A stretch of DNA of 64,000 nt from Eopsaltria australis (Eukaryota > Chordata > Aves > Passeriformes > Petroicidae), in NCBI GenBank assembly GCA_034509425.1, contig JAVTVJ010000667.1:440001-504000 (forward strand), written 5' to 3'. Below the pieces are notes generated by a model. That model saw only the letters and a list, made by a program, of their open reading frames with translations. It was not told the DNA's origin and did no database searches. Numbering within the stretch: the first letter of the stretch is position 1; each line of letters begins with the position of its first letter. A program made the position numbers and the translations under genes. This document shows, piece by piece, positions 48,596 to 59,366 of this stretch.

Positions 48596-49105
48596 ACAGA
48601 ATATTTAAGGTTGGAAAAAACCTCTAAGATCACCAAGTCCAACAACTAACCCAGCATCACTGTGTTCACCATTAAACCATGTCCCCAAATGCCACATCCA
48701 CATGCCTTTTGAGCACTTCAAGGGATGGTGATTCCACCACTGCCCTGGGCAGCCTGTTTCAATGCCTGACCACCATTTCAGTGAATAATTTTTCCAGTAT
48801 CCAATCTAAACTTCCCCTGGTGCAACTTGAGCCTGATTTTCTCTTGCCCTGACACTTGCAATCTGGGAGAAGAGGCTGATGCCCACCTGGCTGCACCCTC
48901 CTGTCAAGGAGTTTTAGAGAGGGAGAACAACCCCCCCCTGAGCCTCCTTTTGTCCAGGCTGAACTCCCCCAGCTCTCTTTAGATGCTCCTCATCACACTA
49001 GTGCTCTGGACCCCTCACTAGCTCTGTTCCTTTCTCTGAATAAACTCCATGACCTCAATGTCTTTCTTGTTGTGAGGGGCCCAAAACTGAGGCCAGGTGT
49101 GACTT
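48596..49105 (-). mobile_element. CR1 LINE 3' fragment, minus strand
   Basis: Read on the plus strand, this is the reverse complement of a CR1 end: ACAGAATATTTAAGGTTGG, 'CCTCTAAGATCACCAAGTCC' at 48631-48650, 'GGGATGGTGATTCCACCACT' at 48723-48742, 'CAATCTAAACTTCCCCTGG' at 48802-48820, 'CTGAGCCTCCTTTTGTCCAGG' at 48938-48958 and 'CAATGTCTTTCTTGTTGTGAGG' at 49056-49077. It keeps about 510 bases, the longest CR1 piece here, and reaches into the 3' end of ORF2. Similarity fades after about 49105, the 5' truncation point. Scattered changes and indels make it non-functional. Confidence 0.94.
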
Positions 49106-52100
49106 GTGTCAGTATGATGGGGTGGTGATGCACTTTGGGCACACTTTGTGCTCCTCCCCATCAGATGAGGAGGGTAGCAGGGCACTGATTGCTGGCACTT
49201 GGGGATGCTCAGGAGAAACAGGCAGCTCACTGCAGCTTTTTTCCTCTGTGTTAAGACTCAAAAGAAAACCCACACGTCCTTCTTGAAAACCTCATCTGCA
49301 GACCCACGTGTCTCTCTAATTGAAACAGGACAGGGTCTGAAACCATAGGAGTCCACAGCTGCTATTTCTATTGTGCATGTCTGCGTCAAGGTGAAGAGAA
49401 AAGTCAGCAAAATATCCCACAGGGTGAATCCTCCATGTGCCAAGAAAGCTGACTCCACATTAAAGGTGAGAGCCAGAGCTTGCAAAGTAGTGATGGCTTG
49501 GGAAGACAGAGGCCTTGATTCCTTCCTGCAGCTTCCAAGTGTTATTCCCATTAACATTGGCACTAGCCATCACCCTGAATACCCCATGCACCAAAAGACA
49601 AGTGAAAGTGAGCAGGAGGGAGGAAGGTGATAAAGTTGTCAGGCTGTAGGCAAGGCTCTGGCCTCTAAGGACTGGCAGAGACTGTGTCATTTAGAGATAC
49701 ATCCTGGGATGTGTTTTAAGAGTAGGTTGGAGACACTCAGGATAAAGGTGGGTTTGCTGATCTTGCACAGGCTTCATCTTTGGTCAGCCTTCAGTTCACA
49801 GTGCCAGAAAATCAGGGCTCTGTGTTTTCTTCTCCTCTATCTTCATTACCAGGGGAAGAAAAGCTCTATGTGGCACAAAAATGCCTGAGGTGGCAAAGCT
49901 ACTTATGTTATCTTCCTACAGGTGACAAATTTCAGCACTTGGTGAGTGTTCCTAACCCTGTGGTTCACAAGACACCCGCCCTGGCTGCTTCCAGGGTCAA
50001 AAGCACTTTCAGGTTCCCACTAGCAAACAAAATCCATCTTAAAGAGCACAGCACACAGTCAGACCATGACATGGGGAGACAGAAGAGAGTTTTACTTCTG
50101 CACTGCTTCTCTGCTTTGGTGTTGAAAGAGCAGCACTTGGATAAAACACAGAGCTGCAGACAGGATGTTTTGTTTCTGCCACAAACAAGTCTGAATGCCA
50201 CAGAGAAATCAAAAGTATCCTTGATACGAAGATCCAACCTCTTTTCAGAGAAGTGCAGAAACTTTAGCAATTGATGCAGAATCGACAAGTGAGTCATTCC
50301 TCCTTCCCTCTTTTTTCTCCTCTTCTTTCCACCTTGGCACCAAAGTGCACTAAGAAAACAAGACGTCAGGAAGATGTCTTCTGGATCACTGCTGCTCCTC
50401 CAGCATCTTGTCTGCCTTGAGGCAATGGTGTCAAGTAGTGATCAGCCTCTTTCCTCCAGCCCTGAAGCAGCAGTTTTCAGGCATGACCTTCCACCCCTTC
50501 ACAGCTCCCGGTGTCTCTGAAATGTCCAGAGGTCAGCCCTTGGCTGCCTCCACAAGGAGACCTGTTTTGGATATTTCCTGCCTCACATCAGCCCCACCTC
50601 ATGTCCCTGTCATCTCCCATCATGTTACCAAACTGAAGGGGATACCAGGAGCTTACATGGTGTCCTCCACCATGACATGGGCTCATCATTTCACTATTTG
50701 TTGGGGAATGGCAGATGTGCACTGCTCGTGGAAAGGTAGCCTTGACTGACTAGCTAAAAATTGGAGGTGACCTAGCTGTACAACTTACTGCTCAGGAACA
50801 ATGTGACAAACTTCATCTTTCTTCACTGCCAGCCTCTAAGGTTAGAGAGGGCCACTACCTGTCATAGTGGGGAGGAGAGAGACAGCTCTATGGATGTGTC
50901 TGTCGGTGCGTGTGGAGGGGGGAGAGGAGGGGCATGCTCTTATTCTTTCTTTCCTACTTTGTTATATTGATTTTCAGTGGCTTGAATGCTTGGAATGCAA
51001 TAAGGGAGCAATTCCCTTCTATGCTGGCTAGTAAACATTGCCTGTAACTTTATTCTGGGTCAGGAAAGTCAGCACTTAAAATTAAAAGTGGTTCCAGAGG
51101 AGGAAAGCCATATTTTAGGAAATTCCAGCAGGGGGTTCCTTGTTACTGTACTTTATTTTAAAATCCAGTGTCGTGTCATGTCGTGTCATATATGCCTTTA
51201 AAAAAGCATTTAACTGATATATATTCTCATCTGCTCTTTACTTGCAATATTTCAAGCAGAAAATATTTTTTAAAAATTAGTTCCCTGGCTCTCTGAATTT
51301 ACAGCAGAGACCACAGGCTATAAAGTGGAAGGAGTTGAAATTAAGCCCAGGGGAGAGAGAAGTGCACTAGAGAGAAAGGCTCATATGCCAGGTGCTTAAA
51401 CACATGCATAGTTTAAATCCTGTGCCATTTCACCAAAGCCATTGGAGCTGCTCTTGTATTTAAGACTAACCTGCCTTAAGTTCTGGGACATAATCTCTAA
51501 AAGAATGTGTGTAATGCTGGGGTACAGACTGTGATGCCCATAAGCTGCTCCAGGTCTAGGGTACAATCAGCTGTGGGAGTTCCTTTTTTTCTGTTTAAAG
51601 GTTCTGTGCTCAGGTCTTGGAAAGCCAAAAGGTTTCCCCAAGGCAGGAAAACAAATGTCCTGGACAGTCAGATTGAGGAATGAGTGCCCTTGCTGACATG
51701 TGGCTCCCAGATGCAAATCCAAGCCAGGATCTGTGTGCTTAGGATGAGAGTTTTTGCTAGTGAAGTTCCTTCCAGCAGAGGCTCATTTCTTGAGTGCTGG
51801 GAGTTTTACCTGGAAAGCTTCCTTCAGCAAGGGTTTCACATGTAGCTAGGCAGCAGCACTGAAAACATGGTGCACTAGTTTTTAGTTGGATAGACAGGCA
51901 TTTTACAGAGCTCGGCTTCTGGCACTGTAAAAGCAGGGAACTGCCGGAAAATGCCCAGTGTAAGAAGCAGGGCCAGTGGTGTGGGGTGCTACCCTTTGGA
52001 ATGCCATGTGTTTCACCGAAGCCAACACCCCCAGTGCCCTATTTGCATTCTGTCCTTCTGCAAAAGAGTCCCTGCAAATCCCCTGCCCACTCTGCTGTGT

Positions 52101-54687
52101 ATCCAGCAGCAGGGCTGTCACCACTTTGTCAGGTCTCGGGGATGTCTGCGGCTGGAAGCCCCACTGGGGCAGTTTATGAGATGGCAGGAGGCACAGGACA
52201 TCCACCTGGCCCTGAGCTCTGATGCACACTCTCCCTTGCTCCCCACTTGACACGTACAAACAGTGACAAGCCCTGTCACCTGCTGCCTGATGCGACCATT
52301 CTGAAAGCTGGGAAAGCCAGACGTGCTGTTAACAGCTCCAGCTTCCCCACAGAAAGCCCCAGAGACCTACGACAAGGAACGGCCTTGACTCAGGCCAAAT
52401 GCACTCGTGTTAGGGAACCTCCACAGCTGGCTCCCTGGGTGAAACAGCCCTCATGAAAGGACACCAGCAAGGCAAGCAAAGGGAAAGATATGGCACTGGT
52501 GTCTCACCCCAGCTCTCCTCCTTGTCCCTTCTCTTCCTGGGAGAGGAGAAATCACTGGCTGAAAGACCCCCAACTCTGGGAGTGACTTAAGCTGCTGCAA
52601 TTCTGTGCATCACCCCTGTCTATGACTCCCTGCTCACTGATTTTCATGCTTTCCCCTGGTCAGTCTCCTAACCACAACAAGGATTGATGGAAACACACAC
52701 AGCAGCACAAGAGGAGCATCTGAGCACCTTCCTGGGGTCTCATTTTCCTGCAGCTTCACTGCTTTTGGTACCAAAATTGTTATTTCCTGATGTTAAATCG
52801 AAACCTGGATTTTAGGGGCTAGAAAGAGTTGGGTGCTGCCTTTCAGAGGAGGCAAAATCTGTAGATTTGCAAATTTTTGCCATCAGAAAAAAGAACTCCT
52901 AAATTTCCTAGATTTCATGATTCCCAAATGATTCTCACAAAGCATCTACTTTCAAGATCCATTTTTCAGGATGCTGATGTTATTCAAGTCTCCATCTAAG
53001 CAGTCATGCAACAAGCATCACTTTCAAACAATGGTCTATTGATTACTTGCTTCATTAACAATGATGCTATTCCCTGGAGAGGTTTATTACTCTTGTTTTT
53101 TTATTATTTTGTGCCTTATGATTTGGTCATTAATGGGTACACTTGCATTTCAATTCATTGTGACTGACTTTCCTAAGAGGAATTCTCAGTGCAGTCCAAG
53201 AAGCTCCATGAATAAATGTTTACTGTCAGGAGATATGAGTGTGTTGCAGGGCTCAATGGATGTTTTCATCCTGATGATGCAGCAGTAAATCAATTAAAAA
53301 CATGATTGATTGTAAAATTGTGGCTAACTTGCTTTTGCTTTGGGATTTCGCATGACCTAAGTTAGTCAGTATAAATCTAACAATGTATTACTCATGCAGT
53401 GATCATCTTGCTGGTATCTACAGTGAGGACTGCTATGCACACAGCTAAGGCAAGAGCAAGGGCTAAACCTGGCCCTGGCATATCCTGGAGCTCTACTCCT
53501 GCACAGAGCACAGAGCCTTGTCCCACTGGTGATTTAACTCCTTTTGGCAACATTTGACTAGAATTCCCTTTACCAGAGGATAAAATAAATTGAAAGGGTT
53601 CTTGAAAGGGCTCTCTACACAGACACGTTACTTCAGATTAGGGTATAGTGTACATTTAGCAAAGAATAGCTTTTCTTAATTAATTCCCTGTCTAGTTGCT
53701 TTTTTTTCATTCAGACTACTGTAGCCCAAATTAGATTAATCGACTTTGGATATTCTTGCTAACAATCACTTTCTCTTATTAAGTATTATTAATATTAGTT
53801 CTTAGAAACTGATGATTCTGGAATAACTCTCCACATTTAGTTATATCCCAAAATCTCCAGTGGCATACAATGGCAAGTGTGCTCTGACTTGAGCAGAAGT
53901 CCCCACATTCCCTGTTTAAAGCCTTTGCCAAGAGCACTGGGTTGTGTCTGCTGAGCAGAGGTAATAGTTTCTGTTCTAAAATCAGTTTAGAAATCTTCTG
54001 TCTTAATCTTCTACGGTAAAGTAAACAACTTGGTAATACGACCATATCCAGAAGCCACCATTCAGCACACAGTGCTGCAAGGGAAATGTGGTGCAAAGAA
54101 CCAGAGAGACTGAAAAGACGTGAGCTCAGGACAAAAATCGCATCCCTGTCTCCCACATACCCATCCAGGGCTTCATCCAAACCCCAGAAATGCTGATGTA
54201 AGTCCTTCTGTGGGCTCTGAGTGCAGACCAGGGGATCTGCTGCCTCTCCATGTGTGTAAGTCTGCAAATAGGGGCAGGAGAGCAGTCTGCATGGCTGTGT
54301 GCTCAGCGAGAGATTTACAGAGGCAGTGCGCATAAATCCAGATAACTTACACAGTGCCACAAATACAAACAGTAACTGGCACCCTTCACAAATTCGCATA
54401 CACAAAAGTACCTCCAGTGTGAATAATGCAGTGGCAAAGTGAGCTGCCTTTGTGTGGACATCATTGGTATCAGCAGTTAGGAACAATAGTTGTCTAATTG
54501 TAGTCTTTCATTGTATGCTGTGTCAAAGCCTGGGCGAGTAATTGCAATCATCAAAACCCTTTCAGAGTGTGTGCAAAGCCCCGACCCCCATCACCTGCTA
54601 TCAAGCCTATCTGATCCACCACACACATGCACTTACTGGACAGATGAATTAGCTAGATGGGCTGTTCTCTTTTACTATTATTCTCAC
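49106..54687. other. Unique non-coding DNA, no gene seen
   Basis: Unique DNA. Frames reach 164 codons (49780-50274 plus) and 235 codons (53779-54486 minus); neither translation matches a family I know. Octamers lie at 51711-51718 and 52041-52048. A TGTCGTGTCA doublet lies at 51169-51188. The stretch 53280-53430 (AATCAATTAAAAACATGATTG, TTTCGCATG, AATGTATTACTCATG) has homeodomain-type texture and may be a small CNE. Confidence 0.5.
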
Positions 54688-54732
<45 letters not shown>

Positions 54733-54739
54733 TATTATT
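54688..54739. repeat. (ATT)n microsatellite
   Basis: About 17 TAT/ATT units with one C interruption (TTACTATT near 54724-54731). The tyrosine run in one plus-strand frame and the isoleucine run in a minus-strand frame are translations of it. Confidence 0.96.
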
Positions 54740-54837
54740 TTCTCTTTTTTTGTTGTTTTTCTTCCCTCAAAGTTGTGTCTGATTGGTGAAGGGGATTTAG
54801 ACTTTTTTAAAATTTTTTTTGTTATTCTTATGTTTTT

Positions 54838-54881
54838 GGGGTGGGTGTGGGGGTGGGTGTGGGTGGGAGAGAGAGAGAGAT
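54838..54881 (+). other. G-quadruplex motif plus (GA)n
   Basis: Six G-runs of 3 to 5 bases (54838-54841, 54843-54845, 54849-54853, 54855-54857, 54861-54863, 54865-54867) are separated by loops of 1, 3, 1, 3 and 1 bases. This far exceeds the G3+N1-7 rule for an intramolecular quadruplex. A short (GA)n run follows at 54868-54880. It sits in a low-complexity cluster between the ATT microsatellite and a 14-base A run at 54953-54966. Confidence 0.85.
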
Positions 54882-55901
54882 CACTTTTTGGGTGGATAAT
54901 ATAGATGACAGACATCAACAATTATACAAAATAATATGGTAACCAGCAACTGAAAAAAAAAAAAAATAATTGTTTCTCATGGGCTGCTGAGTGTTACAAT
55001 TTGAATGTCTTTCTATTAAAATCTTTGTAATAGACACAGGGAGAAGCAGGGAGGAGGGAGAGAGAAAGCAGTTCTTTTTCAAATATTGCTCATACGATGG
55101 AGCACAAGATATTTTCAGAATGCAAGTGGGACTGATTTCCATTAACATAATCCCATTTCCAGTATTTTTTATTAATATAAACATCTTGGCTCTGGGAATG
55201 CCTCCTGGATCATTTATACCTGCTGTATTTTGAATTGGGTTTAGGGGAAAATCAAGGAGAAGCACTAAAAAAAAAAATATATAAAAATTGAAGCTATTTG
55301 TTATATTCACTCTGAATTGCCAGCTGTACAATACCTGAGTGGAGAAGCAGATTTGATTATCGAATACAATTAGGACCTGGTTTTGCCGACGTGGAGCACC
55401 ATGTAAGTGCATATTGTAAATATCTATATAGGAGACAGGAGCACCACAATCATGTGGGCTGCACACTCTGTCTTGCTGCTGGAGAGGACTTGCAGTGATT
55501 TTCTCTGGTTCAGCCTGCTGCAGCAAGGAATCCATCTCAGGGCTGTAACAACTATTACAGAGACCACATCCTGTTCAGGGAGCACACAGTTTCATGGGTG
55601 GATACCCGCTTTAAACCTTTAGAGGGTCACAGCTCTGAGTTTTCTGGTGTCTGCCTTTGTGTGATAGATCATATCTATTTATTAATAGCATCTGGTACCT
55701 TCAGAGGCTCAGCAGGATATGTTCTTTTTGCTGCAAGTATCTTCTGCTGCATAAGGACACGTGTAGTTTCCAGGGCTGTCAAATATTTGTGCGTGCGTGC
55801 TTGAATTTCTGTAATAAGACAATTTAGAAGTCTGTAATTAAACTCTCCAAGGAAGCAGGAGAGCCCTATTTTTGTGCAAAATTCAAGTAAAAGGGAATTT
55901 T
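54882..55901. other. Unique DNA under a long minus-strand frame
   Basis: A minus-strand frame of 206 codons (54915-55535) covers most of this interval; its translation shows no domain I recognise and includes low-complexity phenylalanine runs from poly(A). The DNA at 55140-55560 has a few CpGs (ATCGAATAC, TTGCCGACGTGG) and TAAT cores and could be a weak CNE. No repeats are seen other than poly(A). Confidence 0.45.
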
Positions 55902-55972
55902 GCAGAATTGTAGAATCATTTAGGTTGGAACAAACCTTTAAGATCATCAGGTCAAACAGTATTTGTAAATTG
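55902..55972 (-). mobile_element. CR1 terminal fragment, minus strand
   Basis: AGAATTGTAGAATCATTTAGG, then TTGGAACAAACCTTTAAGATCATC and AGGTCAAACAGT follow the reverse complement of the CR1 terminus (AGAATCA..TAGGTTGGAA..GACCTTTAAGATCATC). About 60-70 bases remain, so it is very strongly truncated. A few bird ERV or SINE ends share part of this terminus, so the parent element is slightly uncertain. Confidence 0.72.
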
Positions 55973-58230
55973 TACAAAGTTCAATGAAGAAAAGTCCTCA
56001 CTGTGAATTTTCTCAGACTGTGGGTGAGGCCCTCAAGGAGAAGAGATGTAACTTGTTATTTTGACCACCTAAAATGAGGATAGGCAATATATTTTTGATT
56101 ATTCAGTGGGGAGATATGCCATGCTGTGAGAGACCCACAACCCTAAGATGACTTTTTCATTTTTGATTGCTGTAAATCATCTCTACTGTGTTGCCTAACA
56201 CCTCTGCCCTCATTTTGCACACTTTGAATTTGCTTCTGTCTTTGAATGAAACAAATTCAGATGTATCAAAACATATACATTTTATAAGGCCTCAAAACAC
56301 TCAGAAATGGTGATGGTATTGAAGACAAGATACTGAAAAACACCTGACTGGAAATGTTATAGATTGTAGATTTTTCTCAGTATTGCCACTGCAGAGGTCA
56401 CCGTTTGTCAGGCAGCAGAACACAGGTCTGGAAGTAAGAAGAGTCTATTCCTATTGCTGTCATTCTTGCTGCAATATTTGGGGCAAGTCATTTGGGGGTG
56501 GAGTATGTTCATCTACAATACCTTCCGTTTTAGGGTTAGGTTTATTCTTAGCTGTTCATTTGAGAGACATTCAGCAATCAATAAAGAAGAAATTATGTTT
56601 TCCAATGCAGTCATTCCTTCACTTCTAAAACTGGTGAGGGTGAACCACATTATGGAAGTTCTTTTCTATCTACCCACATTTTCTGTCGATCTGTGGCCAC
56701 CTTAAGTAAATTCCTGAATGGCAAAAGTCAGAGAATGATAGCTCCCTTAAATACCTATTCCTTTCCAAATTGGAGAAATTCTGTTCAATAGAAATGTTGG
56801 ATTCAAAGACCTATAACCAGTTTTTTCCCATCTGCAAAAGTTTAGAATTTTGCTCCCAAACACAAGAAGTGGGTTCATCTCTTCTGGTGGAGTTTCATAA
56901 TGATCAGGCTGTAAGGACTTGTTTCCTCACTATAATGGTTCCAAAGGGTTAATTGGACTAAACCTTCTTCCTAACAAAGTTGTAAATGCTCCTTTTCCTA
57001 ATCAAAGAGAACTGTTACCAATTTCCAGTTCCATTACCCACTGTGCTTCGCCAGCAGCATTTGGCCTGGATGTACTGAAGCATTGTGCTAGAAAGCAACT
57101 TTCCTAAATACTTATTATCCACATGATAATTAGCCCTGACTGAGGTAATTTTTCAGTCAAAAATGTTAATTTTTCATGATTCCTACTCTGGAGAGAAAAG
57201 TAGAGGATTCAATAGAATTTTTATTGGACAGGTTTCTGAGTTCCAGGATGGACTTTGTGCAATGGCAAATGCTCCAGTGTGTAATCCATAATCTGATGGC
57301 ACAGATTAACTGTGCTGCTGAGCTATCCTGATGTCTGTGCTCATGGGTGTCCAAGGGGGAAGAGTGATGATGTCAGTCCAACCATATTTTAAAGGTCATT
57401 GGTGTGGAACAAAAATTATGTATGAAAACTTGACATTTTCTGCTAAATGGAATTCTTGTTTCCCACCTCACCCTAATTAAGATAGTGCTGAGAAATGCTT
57501 GTCATGGAGAAGAACTGTACACTTTACAAAGACCAACTAGAGACACACTCAACTCCAAACTTTTCACAATACAGGATTAGTAAAGGAGGAGAAGAAACAA
57601 AACCAGAAAACAGAGCTGAGAAAACGATAAGTTTTGCGGCAAGAGGAGAAGTAGTTTCAAGGCACACATGGTTGCAGTGTTGTCAAAGTCAAATATGAAC
57701 ACAGGGAAACCAGTTTTGGAGAAATTTCAGGGAACTGAGGTGGGATTGCAGTTCTCTTTAAGGAGCTCCTACCACGCATAAAGGGCCAGCATGGGAGAAA
57801 CCAGTGAGACACTTGTCTGCAAAATTCAATTACTGGCTGATAGAGGACGTTATCACAGGATAACCAAAGATGGGAGCTGGCATTCCAAAAGCAAATTAGA
57901 GATGTGAGGTAGGGGGGTGATAGGCAGTGAGGAGCCTTTCAGAGGTCCCTGTATGGACATTGAACCATAACAGCCACTCATCAGCCGTATAAAACTACCA
58001 GGAGCAGTATCCCTAGGCTGGGAAAGACTCTTCTTGGCAAGCTTGTGTACCACACCATGCCATCCAATAGAGCCCATCTTATTGAAAACTGAATCCCTTT
58101 GAGTTCCCTGGAACAGCAGCAGCTGGAGGGGAAATAACAGTAAAATTCTATGGCCATAATAAAACGCATTAGCCATCTGAACACTCATTTCAATCAAATA
58201 ATGCAGCCTATTCATATTTAAACAGGAAAT

Positions 58231-58300
58231 ATTGTTTAATGTTTATGATAATGATCAAATCAAATTTTAAAAATTAAACACGAAATTAAACATTAAAGTG
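58231..58300. repeat. A+T-rich inverted and direct repeats
   Basis: TTTAATGTTT at 58235-58244 is exactly complementary to AAACATTAAA at 58288-58297. Between the arms AAATTAAACA occurs twice (58271-58280 and 58283-58292), 12 bases apart. The whole is nearly pure A+T with several TAAT cores. Confidence 0.8.
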
Positions 58301-59324
58301 AGGTTCCAACATTGGGCACTTGGGACACTGCTTGCAGCCCACAGCTGATGGTTGCAATCAGCAGGGTCTATCCCCTTACCTTTGCTTAGTGCAGCTCCTT
58401 GAGGAGGATGTTAGAAGATGGCTTTGGTGTCACTCAAGCGACCACAGCTGGTGCAGGGTGGCTGATTTTGAGTTGATTGTTCTAGTCTCCTCTTGCATCC
58501 TTTCTGCTTTCCATGACAGTGACACTTAATGGTTGTTGAGGGGTATTCCAAAAGGAAAAGTCCTTTAATCTGAAATAAACTAAAGGGGACTCGTTTTTCA
58601 TCCAAGTGGAAGGCAGTTGTGTTCCTATTGAAATATCTTGGACTTTTAACTTTTTCCTGAAGACAACAGGGAGAAGTTACAGAGGTTTTTTCAAAGCACC
58701 AGTGAAACAGAAGTAGAAAATGACACTAGAAAAAGAAAGTTCTTAGTTGTACATAACAGTCATAGGAGGCAAAAATGCAAAATAACACCTTGTTGCTCTT
58801 TAAACACTATTCCTTTGGGGTAGAGCACAGCAGCTTTTACACACCAGTAACATACAGCCTTTTCTGTAGTGGCAGGAACTGGTGCAGAGGTACCAATTTC
58901 AGAAAATAATATGTTGCTTTACACCAGTGGAGTCATGATCCCAGCTGATTAATTTAAGGTTTTGACAGCACTGTCGAAGTTTGTGTCTAATGAAGACCTT
59001 GGAGTGATGGCTAGCAGTTAGGGTATTGCTTTTAGGCCATATCTTGTGCTACAGTAAACTCAGAGACAGGAAACAACTTTCTCCCACATGAAATCTGTAG
59101 TGATTTTATTGATACTAAGCCTAGCAGGTTTTTTTCCCAGCTCTCTCCACTTGAAGTCAGCAGAAAAGCAAAGTTTGAAACTAAAAAGGATTCAGACAAA
59201 CTTATTGTCTCTAATATTCCTATGCATTTCAGCCATGGACCTTATCTGTGCTGTGAGCCTGTCCAGTGATGGTAACCTTTTGCTCTAATAGTTGCATCTT
59301 TCAAGGGACTATACCCTCAGTGTA

Positions 59325-59366
59325 AATTAATATCAAATTAGTATGAATTAATACCAAATTAGCAAA
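59325..59366. repeat. 21-bp tandem duplication
   Basis: AATTAATATCAAATTAGTATG (59325-59345) is followed directly by AATTAATACCAAATTAGCAAA (59346-59366). The copies share the AATTAATA(T/C)CAAATTAG core with four or so differences. Each copy carries two homeodomain-type ATTA/TAAT cores. Confidence 0.85.

Noticed and set aside
54490..54789. 99-codon frame with a polytyrosine run
   Set aside because: It is the translation of the ATT microsatellite.
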